From NCBI GenBank assembly GCA_003170275.1, contig PNAM01000106.1, positions 265,816-329,815 on the forward strand: a stretch of DNA of 64,000 bases, written 5' to 3'. The first letter of the stretch is position 1; each line of letters starts with the position of its first letter. Under the pieces are notes generated by a model that worked only from the letters and a program-made list of their open reading frames with translations, was not told where the DNA came from and made no database searches. A program made the translations under genes and the position numbers. This stretch comes from Myxococcales bacterium. Lineage in GTDB: Bacteria > Myxococcota_A > Polyangia > Palsa-1104. Below, one piece after another: positions 26,856 to 35,489 of this stretch.

Positions 26856-28211
26856 TTAGTTGTGCAGTAGCTCTTCCGCTCCGACCGTCACCGTCGGATC
26901 CGGCTGTCCCAGCACGCGCCCGCGCACCCAGTCCACCACCAGATCGCTCGAGACCGCGAAGTTGCGGAACATCACCGAGTAGTCCTGGTTGTTGAGATCG
27001 CTCGCCGTGTAGCTCAGCGTCCCATCCAGGTAGAAGCGCGTGCTGACGGCGTCGCGTTCGATGCGATAGCGACGGAACGCCTTGGTCTGCGCCACGTTCA
27101 TCCCCGAGCAGGTGTTGGTGCAGGTCGCGCTGCCGGTCTTCTCCTCGGCCACGACGGTGTCCATGCCGCGCGAGATCCAGACGATCCACGGGTCGACCGG
27201 ATTGAACGAGCCCGCCTGCTGGTAGCCGAACCAGTACCAGAAGCTCTGCGTGCTCACCGTCTGCGGCGCGGACGCCGGGTTGGTCACCATGATCGAGGCC
27301 TCGAGCGTGCTCAAGATCGGGAGCCCGTCGGTTGCTGCCGGTGTGGTGAGGCCGTCCTGGGTATTCTGGTGCAGCGTTACGTTTCCGTTCGCGACGGTCG
27401 GCCCGCCGTTGACCAGCCACTTCGATTGGAGCTGCGAACCGGAGAAGTCGTCGTAGAACGCGAACACCTTGTCGCCGTCGGCGGGCGCGGGTCCGGCGAG
27501 CGAATCGCCGTAGTACAGCCAGTAGTCGCCGGCCGTCGCGCCGGCCGGCACCGCTTCGGCGAGCGAGAAGAACAGCGCGGCGTCCTGGCCCGGCGGCGTC
27601 TCGTCGAGGATGCGGTCGCGCTCGACCGCGGTCGGATCGTAGAACACGCGCAGGTCGGCGAGATCGGTGCGCGCCTTGCCGGTGAGCGTTCCGATCGGCA
27701 CGCGCACGGTGAAGCCGGCCGGCGCGCCGCCGTTGCCGGCCACGATCGTGACGTGACGGCGGTAGGCGTACTGGCAGCGCGGCGCGGGTGCGCAGGTCAT
27801 GTCGCTCGCCAGATCGGAGATCGGCGCCAGGTCGACGCCGCCGCTGCCGAGCTCGAGCGTGACCTCGACCTGCGTGAGCTCGTGGCTGCGCACGACTGTC
27901 GCCGCGGTGAGCTGGCTCCCATCCGTCAGCCGCGCGTCTGCAGTGAGGAGCACGTCCTTCTCGACGTCGGGCAAGATCACCACCACGGTGCCGGGGAGGG
28001 TGGGCGTGTGGCCGTTGGCGGGCAGGAGGTAGTCGTGGCTGCCCAGGCTGCCCACGTCGACCGTGAGCGTCAGCGACTGGAGCGTGAGGGTCGAAGGTGC
28101 GTCGAGATGAACCAGGAGGCTGGTGCGTGGCGCGCTACAGCCGGCGACGGCCAGGACAACCAGCAGCGCGCGCCAACCATTGTTGATCGCAATTTCTTCG
28201 AAATTGCTCAT
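26856..28211 (-). CDS. DUF2341-domain lipoprotein
   Basis: Predicted lipoprotein, 451 residues, lipobox LAVAGC after an unusual 14-residue lead (SNFEEIAINNGWRA). The first 120 residues form an Ig-like or lipoprotein-specific domain ending in a Gly/Asp/Ser linker (GSGGVDLAPISD). The middle part is DUF2341 (YRRHVTIVAGNGGAPAGFTV, then DYWLYYGDS), and the C-terminal 190 residues look like a concanavalin-type beta-sandwich (FAFYDDFSGSQLQSKWLV, STLEASIMV, RRYRIERDAVSTRFYLDG). DUF2341 occurs in secreted carbohydrate-interacting proteins. The role is probably extracellular binding, not proven. Confidence 0.8.
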   Translation of the reverse strand: MSNFEEIAINNGWRALLVVLAVAGCSAPRTSLLVHLDAPSTLTLQSLTLTVDVGSLGSHDYLLPANGHTPTLPGTVVVILPDVEKDVLLTADARLTDGSQLTAATVVRSHELTQVEVTLELGSGGVDLAPISDLASDMTCAPAPRCQYAYRRHVTIVAGNGGAPAGFTVRVPIGTLTGKARTDLADLRVFYDPTAVERDRILDETPPGQDAALFFSLAEAVPAGATAGDYWLYYGDSLAGPAPADGDKVFAFYDDFSGSQLQSKWLVNGGPTVANGNVTLHQNTQDGLTTPAATDGLPILSTLEASIMVTNPASAPQTVSTQSFWYWFGYQQAGSFNPVDPWIVWISRGMDTVVAEEKTGSATCTNTCSGMNVAQTKAFRRYRIERDAVSTRFYLDGTLSYTASDLNNQDYSVMFRNFAVSSDLVVDWVRGRVLGQPDPTVTVGAEELLHN

Positions 28212-28232
28212 GACAAGCCCAGCTTATCGCAG

Positions 28233-28370
28233 ATGGTGCGGCTAGCCACCGGCGATCTCAACGGAGACGCGTACGGGCCGTTCGGCAATTACGTGGCGGT
28301 CGCGATCGCTGACTTCGACGGAGATGGCCGAAAGGACGTGATCGCCATCCAAGCCGCTGGTGTTCTTCCG
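28233..28370 (+). pseudogene. Remnant of an FG-GAP/VCBS repeat protein gene
   Basis: In one frame this stretch reads LATGDLNGDAYGPFGNY and then VAIADFDGDGRKDVIAIQ, one and a half calcium-binding FG-GAP/VCBS repeats. The reading frame continues only into unrelated sequence and stops at 28427, inside the end of the sigma-54 activator gene on the other strand. The spacing between the two DxDGDG-like loops is shorter than in intact repeats. I read it as the decayed remainder of a secreted beta-propeller gene; a short expressed peptide is less likely. Confidence 0.55.
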
Positions 28371-28399
28371 CATCCCGCTCAAATAGCGCCACTGCCGCG

Positions 28400-30085
28400 T
28401 CAGCGACGAGGACGCGCGATACCGTAGCGCTCGAGCCGCAGGACCAGCGTGGAGCGCGCGACCCCGAGCTGCTTTGCCGCGCGGGTCTGATTTCCCGCGC
28501 ACTGCTCGAGCGCGGCGAGGATGCGACGGTGCTCCTCGTCGTCGGGATCGGGGGTGGCCGGATGTCGCGACTCGGCGTCGTGCGGCCGGCCGAGGTGGCT
28601 CGGCTCGATGCGGCCGCCGCACAGGAGCACCGCCCGCTCGATGGTGTTGCGCAGCTGGCGAATGTTGCCCGGCCAGGGCAGCGCCAAGAGCTCGCGCTCG
28701 GCCTCGGGGCTGATCTCCGGCGCCGGTCGTCCGAGCTCGCGCGCGGCGAACGCGACGAAGGTGTGCGCCAGCGGCAAGATCTCCTCGGTCCGTTGCCGCA
28801 GCGGCGGCACGCGCACCGCGAAGCCCTCGAGGCGAAACAGCAGATCCTGACGAAAGCGGCCCCGTCGCACCTCTTCGTGCAGGTCGCGATTGGTCGCGGA
28901 GAGAAAACGCACGTCGATCGCGCGCGGGCGCACGCCACCGACGCGCAGCACCTCGCGCGTCTCCAGCACTTGCAGCAGCTTCACCTGCAGGTGCAACGGC
29001 AGCTCGCCGATCTCGTCGAGAAACACGGTGCCGCCCTGCGCCGACTCGAGCAGGCCCGGCTTCGACTGCCAGGCGCCGGTGAACGCGCCGCGCTCGTGGC
29101 CGAACAGCTCGCTCTCGAGCAGGCTCTCGGTGAGCGCGCCGCAATTGAGCCGCAGAAACGGACCCGACGCGCGTGGCGACATGCGGTGGATCTGCTCGGC
29201 GAGCACGTCCTTGCCGACCCCCGTCTCGCCGAGGATGAGGACGCTGATCGAGCCGGGCGCGATGCGCACCAGCGCGGCGTGGATGGCCTGCATCTCCGGC
29301 GCCTGCACCGACTGGGTGCGCTCGCCGGCGGGCTCCGCCCGGCGCGGCTCGACGGACACCGCGCGCTCCAGGCGCTCGAGCAGCGCCGCCGCGTCGTTAC
29401 CGTCGGTGGGATGACACACCAGCGCCGGCCGGAACCGCAGGCCGCGCTCCTTCAGCTGTTGCACCGTCCGGTCGAGGATCGCCGCCGCTTCGCCCGGCCG
29501 CGGCCCAGGGAGGAGCGCGCACGCGGTGTCGCGCAGCTCGAGCTTGACCAGCGTGTCGCTCGGCCGCAAGAGCGCGCTCAAGATCTCCAGGCCCTTGGCG
29601 ATCTTCCCGTCGAGAAATCGCACCGCGAGCAGCGCGAACGGCGCCTCCTGGCGGCGCGCGCGGGCGCACTCTTCGTCGAGCCGCGCCCGGAGGTAGCTCT
29701 CGTCGCCCACCCGTCGCTGGGGCGAGGTCGCGCCGCGCAGCACCAGGGTATGGGCGCCGATCGCGATCGACTCCCCGGGCGCGAGCGGCGCCGGCGCTCC
29801 CGGCGCAAGCCTCGCCCCGCGCACCCAGGTGCCGTTGCGACTGCCGAGATCTTCGACGGTGATCACCGCCCCGAGTTGCAAGGAGGCGTGCCGGCGCGAC
29901 GCCTGATCGTCGGCGAGCTGCACGTCGGAGACGCGCGATCGACCCACCATCAGGGTGCCCGTCGGGGGCAGCGCCACTTGGATGATTCCGTCGGGCCCCA
30001 TCACCACCAACTCGAGCAGCGCCTCCTCCGGAAGCGCGCCGCCGGGCCGTGTCGGTTCGACTTCAATGAGCTCGGTTCGCGTCAT
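28400..30085 (-). CDS. Sigma-54-dependent transcriptional activator with N-terminal FHA domain
   Basis: 561 residues from ATG 30085, which follows AAAGGCAGGA. An FHA domain at about 25-115 (VGRSRVSDVQLADDQASRRH, VEDLGSRNGTWVRGARL) reads phosphothreonine and so is probably controlled by a Ser/Thr kinase. Residues 120-255 look like a degenerate nucleotide-cyclase-type module (RLDEECARARRQEAPFALLA). The AAA+ domain has Walker A GETGVGKD, the sigma-54 contact loop ELFGHERGAFTGA and Walker B GTVFLDEIGELPL. A Fis-type helix-turn-helix ends the protein (NQTRAAKQLGVARSTLVLRL). This FHA/sigma-54 architecture is typical of myxobacteria. It is divergent from the secreted protein gene at 30244. Confidence 0.93.
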   Translation of the reverse strand: MTRTELIEVEPTRPGGALPEEALLELVVMGPDGIIQVALPPTGTLMVGRSRVSDVQLADDQASRRHASLQLGAVITVEDLGSRNGTWVRGARLAPGAPAPLAPGESIAIGAHTLVLRGATSPQRRVGDESYLRARLDEECARARRQEAPFALLAVRFLDGKIAKGLEILSALLRPSDTLVKLELRDTACALLPGPRPGEAAAILDRTVQQLKERGLRFRPALVCHPTDGNDAAALLERLERAVSVEPRRAEPAGERTQSVQAPEMQAIHAALVRIAPGSISVLILGETGVGKDVLAEQIHRMSPRASGPFLRLNCGALTESLLESELFGHERGAFTGAWQSKPGLLESAQGGTVFLDEIGELPLHLQVKLLQVLETREVLRVGGVRPRAIDVRFLSATNRDLHEEVRRGRFRQDLLFRLEGFAVRVPPLRQRTEEILPLAHTFVAFAARELGRPAPEISPEAERELLALPWPGNIRQLRNTIERAVLLCGGRIEPSHLGRPHDAESRHPATPDPDDEEHRRILAALEQCAGNQTRAAKQLGVARSTLVLRLERYGIARPRR

Positions 30086-30215
30086 TCCTGCCTTTCGTCT
30101 TCGGGTTTCCGATCGGACAATCTGCCCGGACAATTTGACCGAGTCGGACAGTCGCGCTCTTGTAACGGTTGCAGAAAAATACACAGTTAGCTGATAATTG
30201 GTATTATACAGTACA

Positions 30216-30231
30216 TGGTATTCCTGATGCA
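30216..30231 (+). promoter_or_regulatory. Candidate sigma-54 (-24/-12) promoter before the secreted protein gene
   Basis: TGGTATTCCTGATGCA has the invariant GG (30217-30218) and GC (30229-30230) separated by ten bases, as in the sigma-54 consensus TGGCAC-N5-TTGCA, though the flanking bases match only partly. It lies in an unusually AT-rich patch between the FHA/sigma-54 activator and the divergent secreted protein gene. The predicted transcription start (about 30242) is almost on the ATG at 30244, which is a weakness, because the activator's target could equally lie elsewhere. Confidence 0.35.
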
Positions 30232-30243
30232 ATATGGATTTGC

Positions 30244-31428
30244 ATGGGAAACCGTCGCCTCTCGTTTCCGGGCTTCGCTGCCGCGCTCGCGCTGCCGGTG
30301 CTGATCTGTTCGCAGGCGTTCGCCGGCGACGTGGTCTGCGGTAGCGTTTCATCGGGTTGGAACGTGCCTGGAGGCGCAACGGTGTTCTCGCAGAGCCCGG
30401 GACCGGTGGCCTCGGTGGTGACCGCGGTCGGCGAGTACCGCTCGCACTCGATGCTCTCGCGCGGCCCGGGCGGCTGGGTCACCCACGCCACCTCGCTCAC
30501 GCCCAAGCAGAATGGCAGCACCAGCCCTTACCTCACGCCTTTTTGCAGCTCGTGCGGTTCGTCGTGCTGGAACCCGCTCGACCCGAACTTCCTCTATCAC
30601 TCGACGCCGGGCATGGAGACCGTCAGCCAAGGCGCGATCTACACCTTCCTTTATGGTGGCGGCGCGAGCGTGGCGTACCTCAACTATCAGAACGGCGGCG
30701 CCAACCAGGCCGCGCTCAACGCCATCAACATGACCGGAACGATGGCCGCGAACATGAGCTGGCTCGGCTGGCAGTCGGGCACCGACTCGTCCCAGACCGT
30801 TTGGGGCTACAAGTACGGCGCTAACCAGATCAACTACGGCTGGCACGAGTACATGGACGCCGAAAACACCGCCGGCGGCGCTCCCGGCATCAACACTGGC
30901 GTCATCTGCTCGTCCGCGCTGGCGATGGCGCAGCACGACGCGCTCGCCACGGTGAGCGGCTACACGGGCGACGTCAGGAAGCGCACCTACGCGAGCACCA
31001 CCATCACCGCCTCGGCCAACGCGCTCTTCAACGCGGTCCACGACGAGTGCTACAACCAGAACGGCCCGTGGTCGAGCGTCGGCGGCTTCTTCACCCAGGC
31101 CTACTGGACCACCATCATGTGCCCGGGCTCGGGCAACGCCACCAACAGCCCGTGCACGCCGGCCGCCGACCAGATGGTGAACTGCTTCGCCAGCGGGCAC
31201 TGCGGCAACACCAGCAGCCCGGGCTCCTACAACGAAGGCGAATGGCACAACGTGGTGGCCACTGGAACCTCGAACGCGATCAGCCCCGACGACGTCTCGG
31301 GTTGGAACATGCCGGCCAACGGCACCGGCGCGCCCGTGAGCGGCGCCGGCTCGAGCATTTGGGGCTATGATGTGGGGCACACCGTGCAGTGGAACGGCGG
31401 CGGGACGCTCTACTCGTGCTGGAACTGA
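30244..31428 (+). CDS. Secreted protein of unknown function
   Basis: 394 residues. I do not recognise the family. A clear Sec signal peptide (FAAALALPVLICSQAFA) is followed by a mature protein rich in Gly, Ser, Asn, Trp and Tyr, with several cysteines (PFCSSCGSSCWNP, MCPGSGNATNSPCTP, CFASGHCGNTSS) that suggest disulphides. The composition is that of an extracellular, mainly beta-structured protein. Start ATG 30244 fits the signal peptide; the frame is open further upstream without a better start. It is divergent from the FHA/sigma-54 activator and followed after 32 bases by a PKD-domain membrane protein. Confidence 0.75.
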   Translation: MGNRRLSFPGFAAALALPVLICSQAFAGDVVCGSVSSGWNVPGGATVFSQSPGPVASVVTAVGEYRSHSMLSRGPGGWVTHATSLTPKQNGSTSPYLTPFCSSCGSSCWNPLDPNFLYHSTPGMETVSQGAIYTFLYGGGASVAYLNYQNGGANQAALNAINMTGTMAANMSWLGWQSGTDSSQTVWGYKYGANQINYGWHEYMDAENTAGGAPGINTGVICSSALAMAQHDALATVSGYTGDVRKRTYASTTITASANALFNAVHDECYNQNGPWSSVGGFFTQAYWTTIMCPGSGNATNSPCTPAADQMVNCFASGHCGNTSSPGSYNEGEWHNVVATGTSNAISPDDVSGWNMPANGTGAPVSGAGSSIWGYDVGHTVQWNGGGTLYSCWN

Positions 31429-31460
31429 GCTGCCCCCTCCGCTGACCTAGCAAAGGATCC

Positions 31461-32891
31461 ATGCGACGTCGCGGCCTCCCCATCCTCGCGGTCCTGATCC
31501 TCCTCGGACTGATCCTCTGGTTCACGCGCAGCCGACCTGCGCCGACCATCGCGCAGGAGGAGCCGCTCGACTCGCCCAAGCCGACCGGCGGGCCGTTTCA
31601 GGCGAGCGCGCCGGGCGCGAAACCGGGCGCGCTGCCCGCCGGGATCGCCAGCCCCAACGAGCCGGAGCCGATCATCGACGAGATCACGGTGGAGAAGCCG
31701 GAGGTCTGCTCCGACGAAGAGAACCTGATCTCGGTCAAGGCGCACACCCAGAACGGCACCGACGCGTATCTGCACTACGTCATCAACGGCGAGCTGGGCC
31801 AATCCTTTCCGGTGCGGCTCATCCGCGACGCCAACGGCCTGGTGGGCCAGCACACAATCAGCGTATTCGGGCGCGGCAACGTGGTCACCACAGTGCCGCT
31901 CCCGGAGTACAAGGTGAAGGACTGCGAGGAAGAGCAGATCGTCTCTGTCGAGTCGCGGCTGCGGCCGAACACCGATAGCGAGTTTCAGCTCTTCGCCAAG
32001 GTCACCGCGCCGATGATGCGACTGAGGCCGGGGCAGAAGGAGGCGCTCCCGCCGCCCGGGCCGTTCCCGGCCACCTCCTACGTCTGGTCCTTCGGCGACG
32101 GACAGACGCAGACCACCTCGGCGCCGGTGACCGACCACAGTTACGAGGATCGCGCCCAGCGGACGCACTATTCGTATTTTCCGATCACTGTGGAGCTGCG
32201 GGCGAACGACGGCCAGACCAAGGTCGGCCGCACCACGCTGACGGTGATGAACCCTTCGTTCGAGGCGCTCTCGCAGAAGAACATCGTCACGTTGTTGATC
32301 GCGCTGAACCCACGCTTTCCCGAGCTCGCCGAGGACGGGACAGTCACGCAAGAGGTGAGGCTGTGGCATCACGACGCGCAGCCGGTGACCATCGAGCGCG
32401 CGACCATGACCCGCTATCTGGTCGGCGGAACCGGCGAGAGCGAGTCCGAGGTGGTGAACGTCCAGAGTCTGCTCGGCTCGTCGCGCGTGCCGGCTGGGCG
32501 CGGGCTCACCACCAAGGTCGTGCTCGACACCAACGCCGACCCCAACGTCTTCTCGATCACGTATCGCGTCGAGGGGCACTCCGAGGACGGCCATCCGGTG
32601 ATGGGCAGCTTCTCGGTCATGCGCCCGCCGCAAAAGCCGACCGCGGCCAACAGCACGGTGGTCGACGATCCAATGCTCAAGGCCAAGATCATCGCCGCGC
32701 GCGCGATCCTCAAGCGCGACACCGTCAGCCAGGAAGATTTGTGGCAGCTCGAGCGCGAGGGCAAGTTCGCCAACCTCGAGCCGACGCACGATCGGCCGGC
32801 CACGCCGACGCGCTCGACCGCGCAGACGCCGAGCCTGAGCACGCCGCCGCCCGCCGGCAGCGGCATGCACGAGCCGGCCGTCGCACGCTGA
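31461..32891 (+). CDS. Membrane-anchored protein with PKD domain
   Basis: 476 residues. An uncleaved N-terminal anchor (LPILAVLILLGLILWFT after MRRRG) is followed by a Pro/Ala-rich linker, a beta-rich region (TVEKPEVCSDEENLISVKA), a PKD-type Ig fold (TSYVWSFGDGQTQTTSAP, then VELRANDGQTKVGRTTL), and a second beta-sandwich (EDGTVTQEVRLWHHDAQPVT). The C-terminal 90 residues are charged and Pro-rich. Probably periplasmic or surface-exposed, acting with the secreted protein encoded just upstream. No enzymatic motif is visible. Confidence 0.78.
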   Translation: MRRRGLPILAVLILLGLILWFTRSRPAPTIAQEEPLDSPKPTGGPFQASAPGAKPGALPAGIASPNEPEPIIDEITVEKPEVCSDEENLISVKAHTQNGTDAYLHYVINGELGQSFPVRLIRDANGLVGQHTISVFGRGNVVTTVPLPEYKVKDCEEEQIVSVESRLRPNTDSEFQLFAKVTAPMMRLRPGQKEALPPPGPFPATSYVWSFGDGQTQTTSAPVTDHSYEDRAQRTHYSYFPITVELRANDGQTKVGRTTLTVMNPSFEALSQKNIVTLLIALNPRFPELAEDGTVTQEVRLWHHDAQPVTIERATMTRYLVGGTGESESEVVNVQSLLGSSRVPAGRGLTTKVVLDTNADPNVFSITYRVEGHSEDGHPVMGSFSVMRPPQKPTAANSTVVDDPMLKAKIIAARAILKRDTVSQEDLWQLEREGKFANLEPTHDRPATPTRSTAQTPSLSTPPPAGSGMHEPAVAR

Positions 32892-33021
32892 ACCGCCGCT
32901 CGCTTAGAAACTGCGATCAATTCGATCGGTTAGCGCAGGGGATGCACCGTCGCGCGCTGACCGCACCGGCCCGAAGTCGAAGCTCGGGGACCGAAGGCTA
33001 TGGCTGAATTAGGAACAGCGG

Positions 33022-33171
33022 CTAGGCGGCGCGGTCGTGTTCGCGGGGCGCTTCGTCGGCGGGCTCGATGCCGTCTACGTTGTCCTCCAACATCTCCCAG
33101 GCGGGCATCCGCTCGGTGATCTGGCCGACGTCAAAAGGATCGATTGGTGCCTGTTTGGGTTCGTTGTTCAT
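33022..33171 (-). CDS. Small acidic protein, 49 residues, unknown function
   Basis: A short open frame with an exceptional ribosome binding site: GAGGAGGGAGATC directly before ATG 33171. It encodes 49 residues beginning MNNEPKQAPIDPFDVGQITE and containing RMPAWEMLEDNVDGIEPAD; the product is strongly acidic, has no cysteine, signal peptide or membrane span. I do not recognise it. The conserved-looking core DPFDVGQITERMPAWEML may be a partner-binding peptide. It stands alone between two plus-strand genes; no promoter is obvious. Confidence 0.6.
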   Translation of the reverse strand: MNNEPKQAPIDPFDVGQITERMPAWEMLEDNVDGIEPADEAPREHDRAA

Positions 33172-33538
33172 GATCTCCCTCCTCACTGCGACTTCTTGAA
33201 GGGAGGGCTTTGCAGGTGCGATGCCGCTTCTTGGGTCCAGGCGGGATGCGGGTGTTCGGCGGGCGGTGCCGATTCCCCCAGGGTCGGATGTCCCCGGCTG
33301 AACGCGGCGCTGGTGGGATCTCTCCCAGTGGGGCCGGAACCCCGCACAGCGGTGCGCCCAGTCCCAGGGCAGTTCATGTGCGCTGGCGCCGGTTTACGAG
33401 AATGAGGAAAAATCCCGCAATGAGGATTTCAATTGGCGCAAGAGGGGATCCTGGACCCAAGGTGCGGGGACGGATTACCGCGCGCAGACCGCTTGTTGAC
33501 ATGAGTGTGCTAGGTTTTCGTTCGCGAACGGAGGACTC
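33172..33538. other. Gene-poor interval with no confident gene
   Basis: About 367 bases between the small acidic protein and the gene at 33539. A 64-codon minus-strand frame (33183-33377) ends 12 bases before the small gene's ATG, with the small gene's ribosome binding site between them, but its codon use is unremarkable, it has no ribosome binding site of its own, and it is Pro/Ser-rich. GC-rich imperfect dyads occur around 33320-33370 (GTGGGGCCGGAACCCCGC). TTGACA at 33496-33501 resembles a -35 element, but no matching -10 follows at normal spacing. Confidence 0.4.
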
Positions 33539-33955
33539 ATGAAGGTCGGCACGAAGGGCAAGCTCATCCTGGCGGCGGTGGCGTTCGTGGGGTTGCTCGC
33601 CGGCTGGCAGGGGATCCGCTACTGGTGGTATCACGGCTACTCGATCGGCGAGCGCACCGGAATCCTGCGCAAGATGTCGGTGAAGGGCAACCCGATCTGC
33701 AAGTACCTCGAGGGCGAGCTCGCGCTGTCGGGCAACGGGATCGCGCAGCCGGAGATCTTTCAATTCTCGATCGACGATCACTCGGACGCGAACCCGGTGA
33801 TGAAGGATCTGCGCGCGGCCGAGCGCGACGGCACGCGCATCACGCTGCACTACCGGCAGGACCTCAAGTCCTGGTATCGCTGCACGCCGCACGAGTACTT
33901 CATCACCAGCGTCGAGAAAATGCCGGGCACGCCCGCGCCCACGCCTAAGCCGTAG
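33539..33955 (+). CDS. Small single-span membrane protein, unknown function
   Basis: 138 residues. An N-terminal signal anchor (LILAAVAFVGLLAGWQGI) precedes a periplasmic domain with GERTGILRKMSVKGNPICKY, ELALSGNG and FQFSIDD, a pattern seen in short uncharacterised bacterial membrane proteins; the two cysteines (NPICKY and WYRCTP) could pair. The ribosome binding site GGAGG lies five bases before ATG 33539. The C-terminus is Pro-rich. Its last 11 bases overlap the convergent metallophosphoesterase gene. Confidence 0.75.
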   Translation: MKVGTKGKLILAAVAFVGLLAGWQGIRYWWYHGYSIGERTGILRKMSVKGNPICKYLEGELALSGNGIAQPEIFQFSIDDHSDANPVMKDLRAAERDGTRITLHYRQDLKSWYRCTPHEYFITSVEKMPGTPAPTPKP

Positions 33956-35426
33956 GTCGGATCACCTGGCGAAAGATTCCCACCGAGCGGCCGTCTGGCT
34001 CGCGGGAGATGTCGTAGCGCGTGAACTGCGGGCGCGGATCGTCGGCCAGCTCGTCGCCCAGCGTGGACGACGGGGCGGCGAGCAACACCGTGCCGTTGGG
34101 CAGGCGCAATTGGTAGGACAGGTGGCGGTGGCCGTTCATCACCGCGCGCACGCTCATGGTGCGACAGAAGCGCACCAGCGGGCGGACGTCGCCGAGCACG
34201 GTGAACTTGGCGAGCAGCCGCGTGAGCAGATCGCGGCCGCGCTCCTCGCCGCGGCGCACGACGTGGTGGTGCAGCGCGACCAGCTTGAGCTTCTGCGCGC
34301 AGAAGCGCGACATGCGCTCGAGGCGGCGGTACTGCGCGCGGCCGACGTGGCCGAGCGCGTTGGTCGACGGGTGGCGTGACAGGCTCGCGCACGAGTTGAG
34401 CACGAACACCACGGCGTCGTGGCCGGGGATCGGCACGGCGATCGGAAACAGCGCCAGCAGGTGATCGCGCGCCTCGTCGATGCGCGCGGTGTAGGCGGCG
34501 AGCGCGGGGCGATCGCGGCGCCAGCTGCGCAGGCGCATGGGCGGCACTGGCAACAGCGGCAGCGCGGCGACCAGCGGGCGCACCGCGCGCTCGGCGGCGA
34601 CCCAGGCGTCTTCGAACGGGACCAGCGCGTCGCCCTTGGCGGAGAGCACGAAGCCGTGGCGGCCGCCGCCGGTCTCGTTGAACGCCTCGGCGAACTTGAG
34701 CAGGTTGGCGAGCTGCACGATGCCGAAGCGGTCGGCGCGGAACACGTGGTTGCGCTCGCGCAGCCCTTCGAGCGGATCGACCAGCGCGATGTCGTGGTTG
34801 CCCGGCACCAGGATCGCGCGATCCTGCAGGCCGCGCTCCTCGAGCGCGTCGAGGAAGCAGCGCCACGAAACCGCGGTGCCGCGATCGGTGGTGTCGCCGG
34901 TGAACAACAGCACGTCGCTCTTGGCGACCTCGGGGTGATCGAGCAGCGAAGGCAACACGAGATTGCCGCCGGGCGTGGCGCGCTCGACCATGCGCACGTC
35001 GTCCCCTTCATTAATATGGAGGTCCGAGAGATGGGCGATGCGCAGCGGCTGCTCGGGCGTCTCGTCGAGCCACACCGGCGGACGGCCGCCGAGGCGGGCC
35101 ACCCGGCCGTAGTCGGTGAGCATCGCGCCGATCAGCGCCAGGCCGCCGAGCCGGCGCCAGATGAACACCAGCACGCCGGCCGAGAGCACGCACGCGGCGC
35201 ACCACAGCGCGACCACCAGCGCGTGATGCCAGCCGGAGATCGCGTTCGGTCGTTGGCCAAGGAAGCGCGCCCAGCCGATCAGGCGCACCACGCCCACCGC
35301 GATCGCCGCGCTGGTGAGCACCCACAAGGTCTCCAGGCCCACGCCGGACAGGTGCGAGGACCAACCGCCCTTGGGCGGCTCCTCCCACGGCTGTCGCGAC
35401 GGCGGGTCTTGTAGCGGCACGCGCAA
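33945..35426 (-). CDS. Membrane-anchored metallophosphoesterase
   Basis: 493 residues. Two N-terminal membrane spans (LWVLTSAAIAVGVVRLI and ALVVALWCAACVLSAGVLVF) tether a calcineurin-like phosphoesterase domain. The metal-ligand motifs are all visible: IAHLSDLHINEGD, LFTGDTTDRG, VPGNHDIALVDP, ALHHHVV and MNGHRHLSYQL. This arrangement, with the catalytic domain after the spans, resembles membrane phosphoesterases acting on lipids or nucleotides, but the substrate cannot be inferred. It is divergent from the dienelactone hydrolase gene (63 bases). Confidence 0.87.
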   Translation of the reverse strand: MRVPLQDPPSRQPWEEPPKGGWSSHLSGVGLETLWVLTSAAIAVGVVRLIGWARFLGQRPNAISGWHHALVVALWCAACVLSAGVLVFIWRRLGGLALIGAMLTDYGRVARLGGRPPVWLDETPEQPLRIAHLSDLHINEGDDVRMVERATPGGNLVLPSLLDHPEVAKSDVLLFTGDTTDRGTAVSWRCFLDALEERGLQDRAILVPGNHDIALVDPLEGLRERNHVFRADRFGIVQLANLLKFAEAFNETGGGRHGFVLSAKGDALVPFEDAWVAAERAVRPLVAALPLLPVPPMRLRSWRRDRPALAAYTARIDEARDHLLALFPIAVPIPGHDAVVFVLNSCASLSRHPSTNALGHVGRAQYRRLERMSRFCAQKLKLVALHHHVVRRGEERGRDLLTRLLAKFTVLGDVRPLVRFCRTMSVRAVMNGHRHLSYQLRLPNGTVLLAAPSSTLGDELADDPRPQFTRYDISREPDGRSVGIFRQVIRPTA

Positions 35427-35489
35427 AACCTAGCATGCTGGCGCAACGCGGGCGCTTGGGATAATTTCGCGCGAGATCGAGGAGGCCCC

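Noticed and set aside
33183..33377. 64-codon minus-strand frame just before the small acidic gene
   Set aside because: No ribosome binding site, background-like codon use and no recognisable motif; mentioned only as part of the gene-poor interval.
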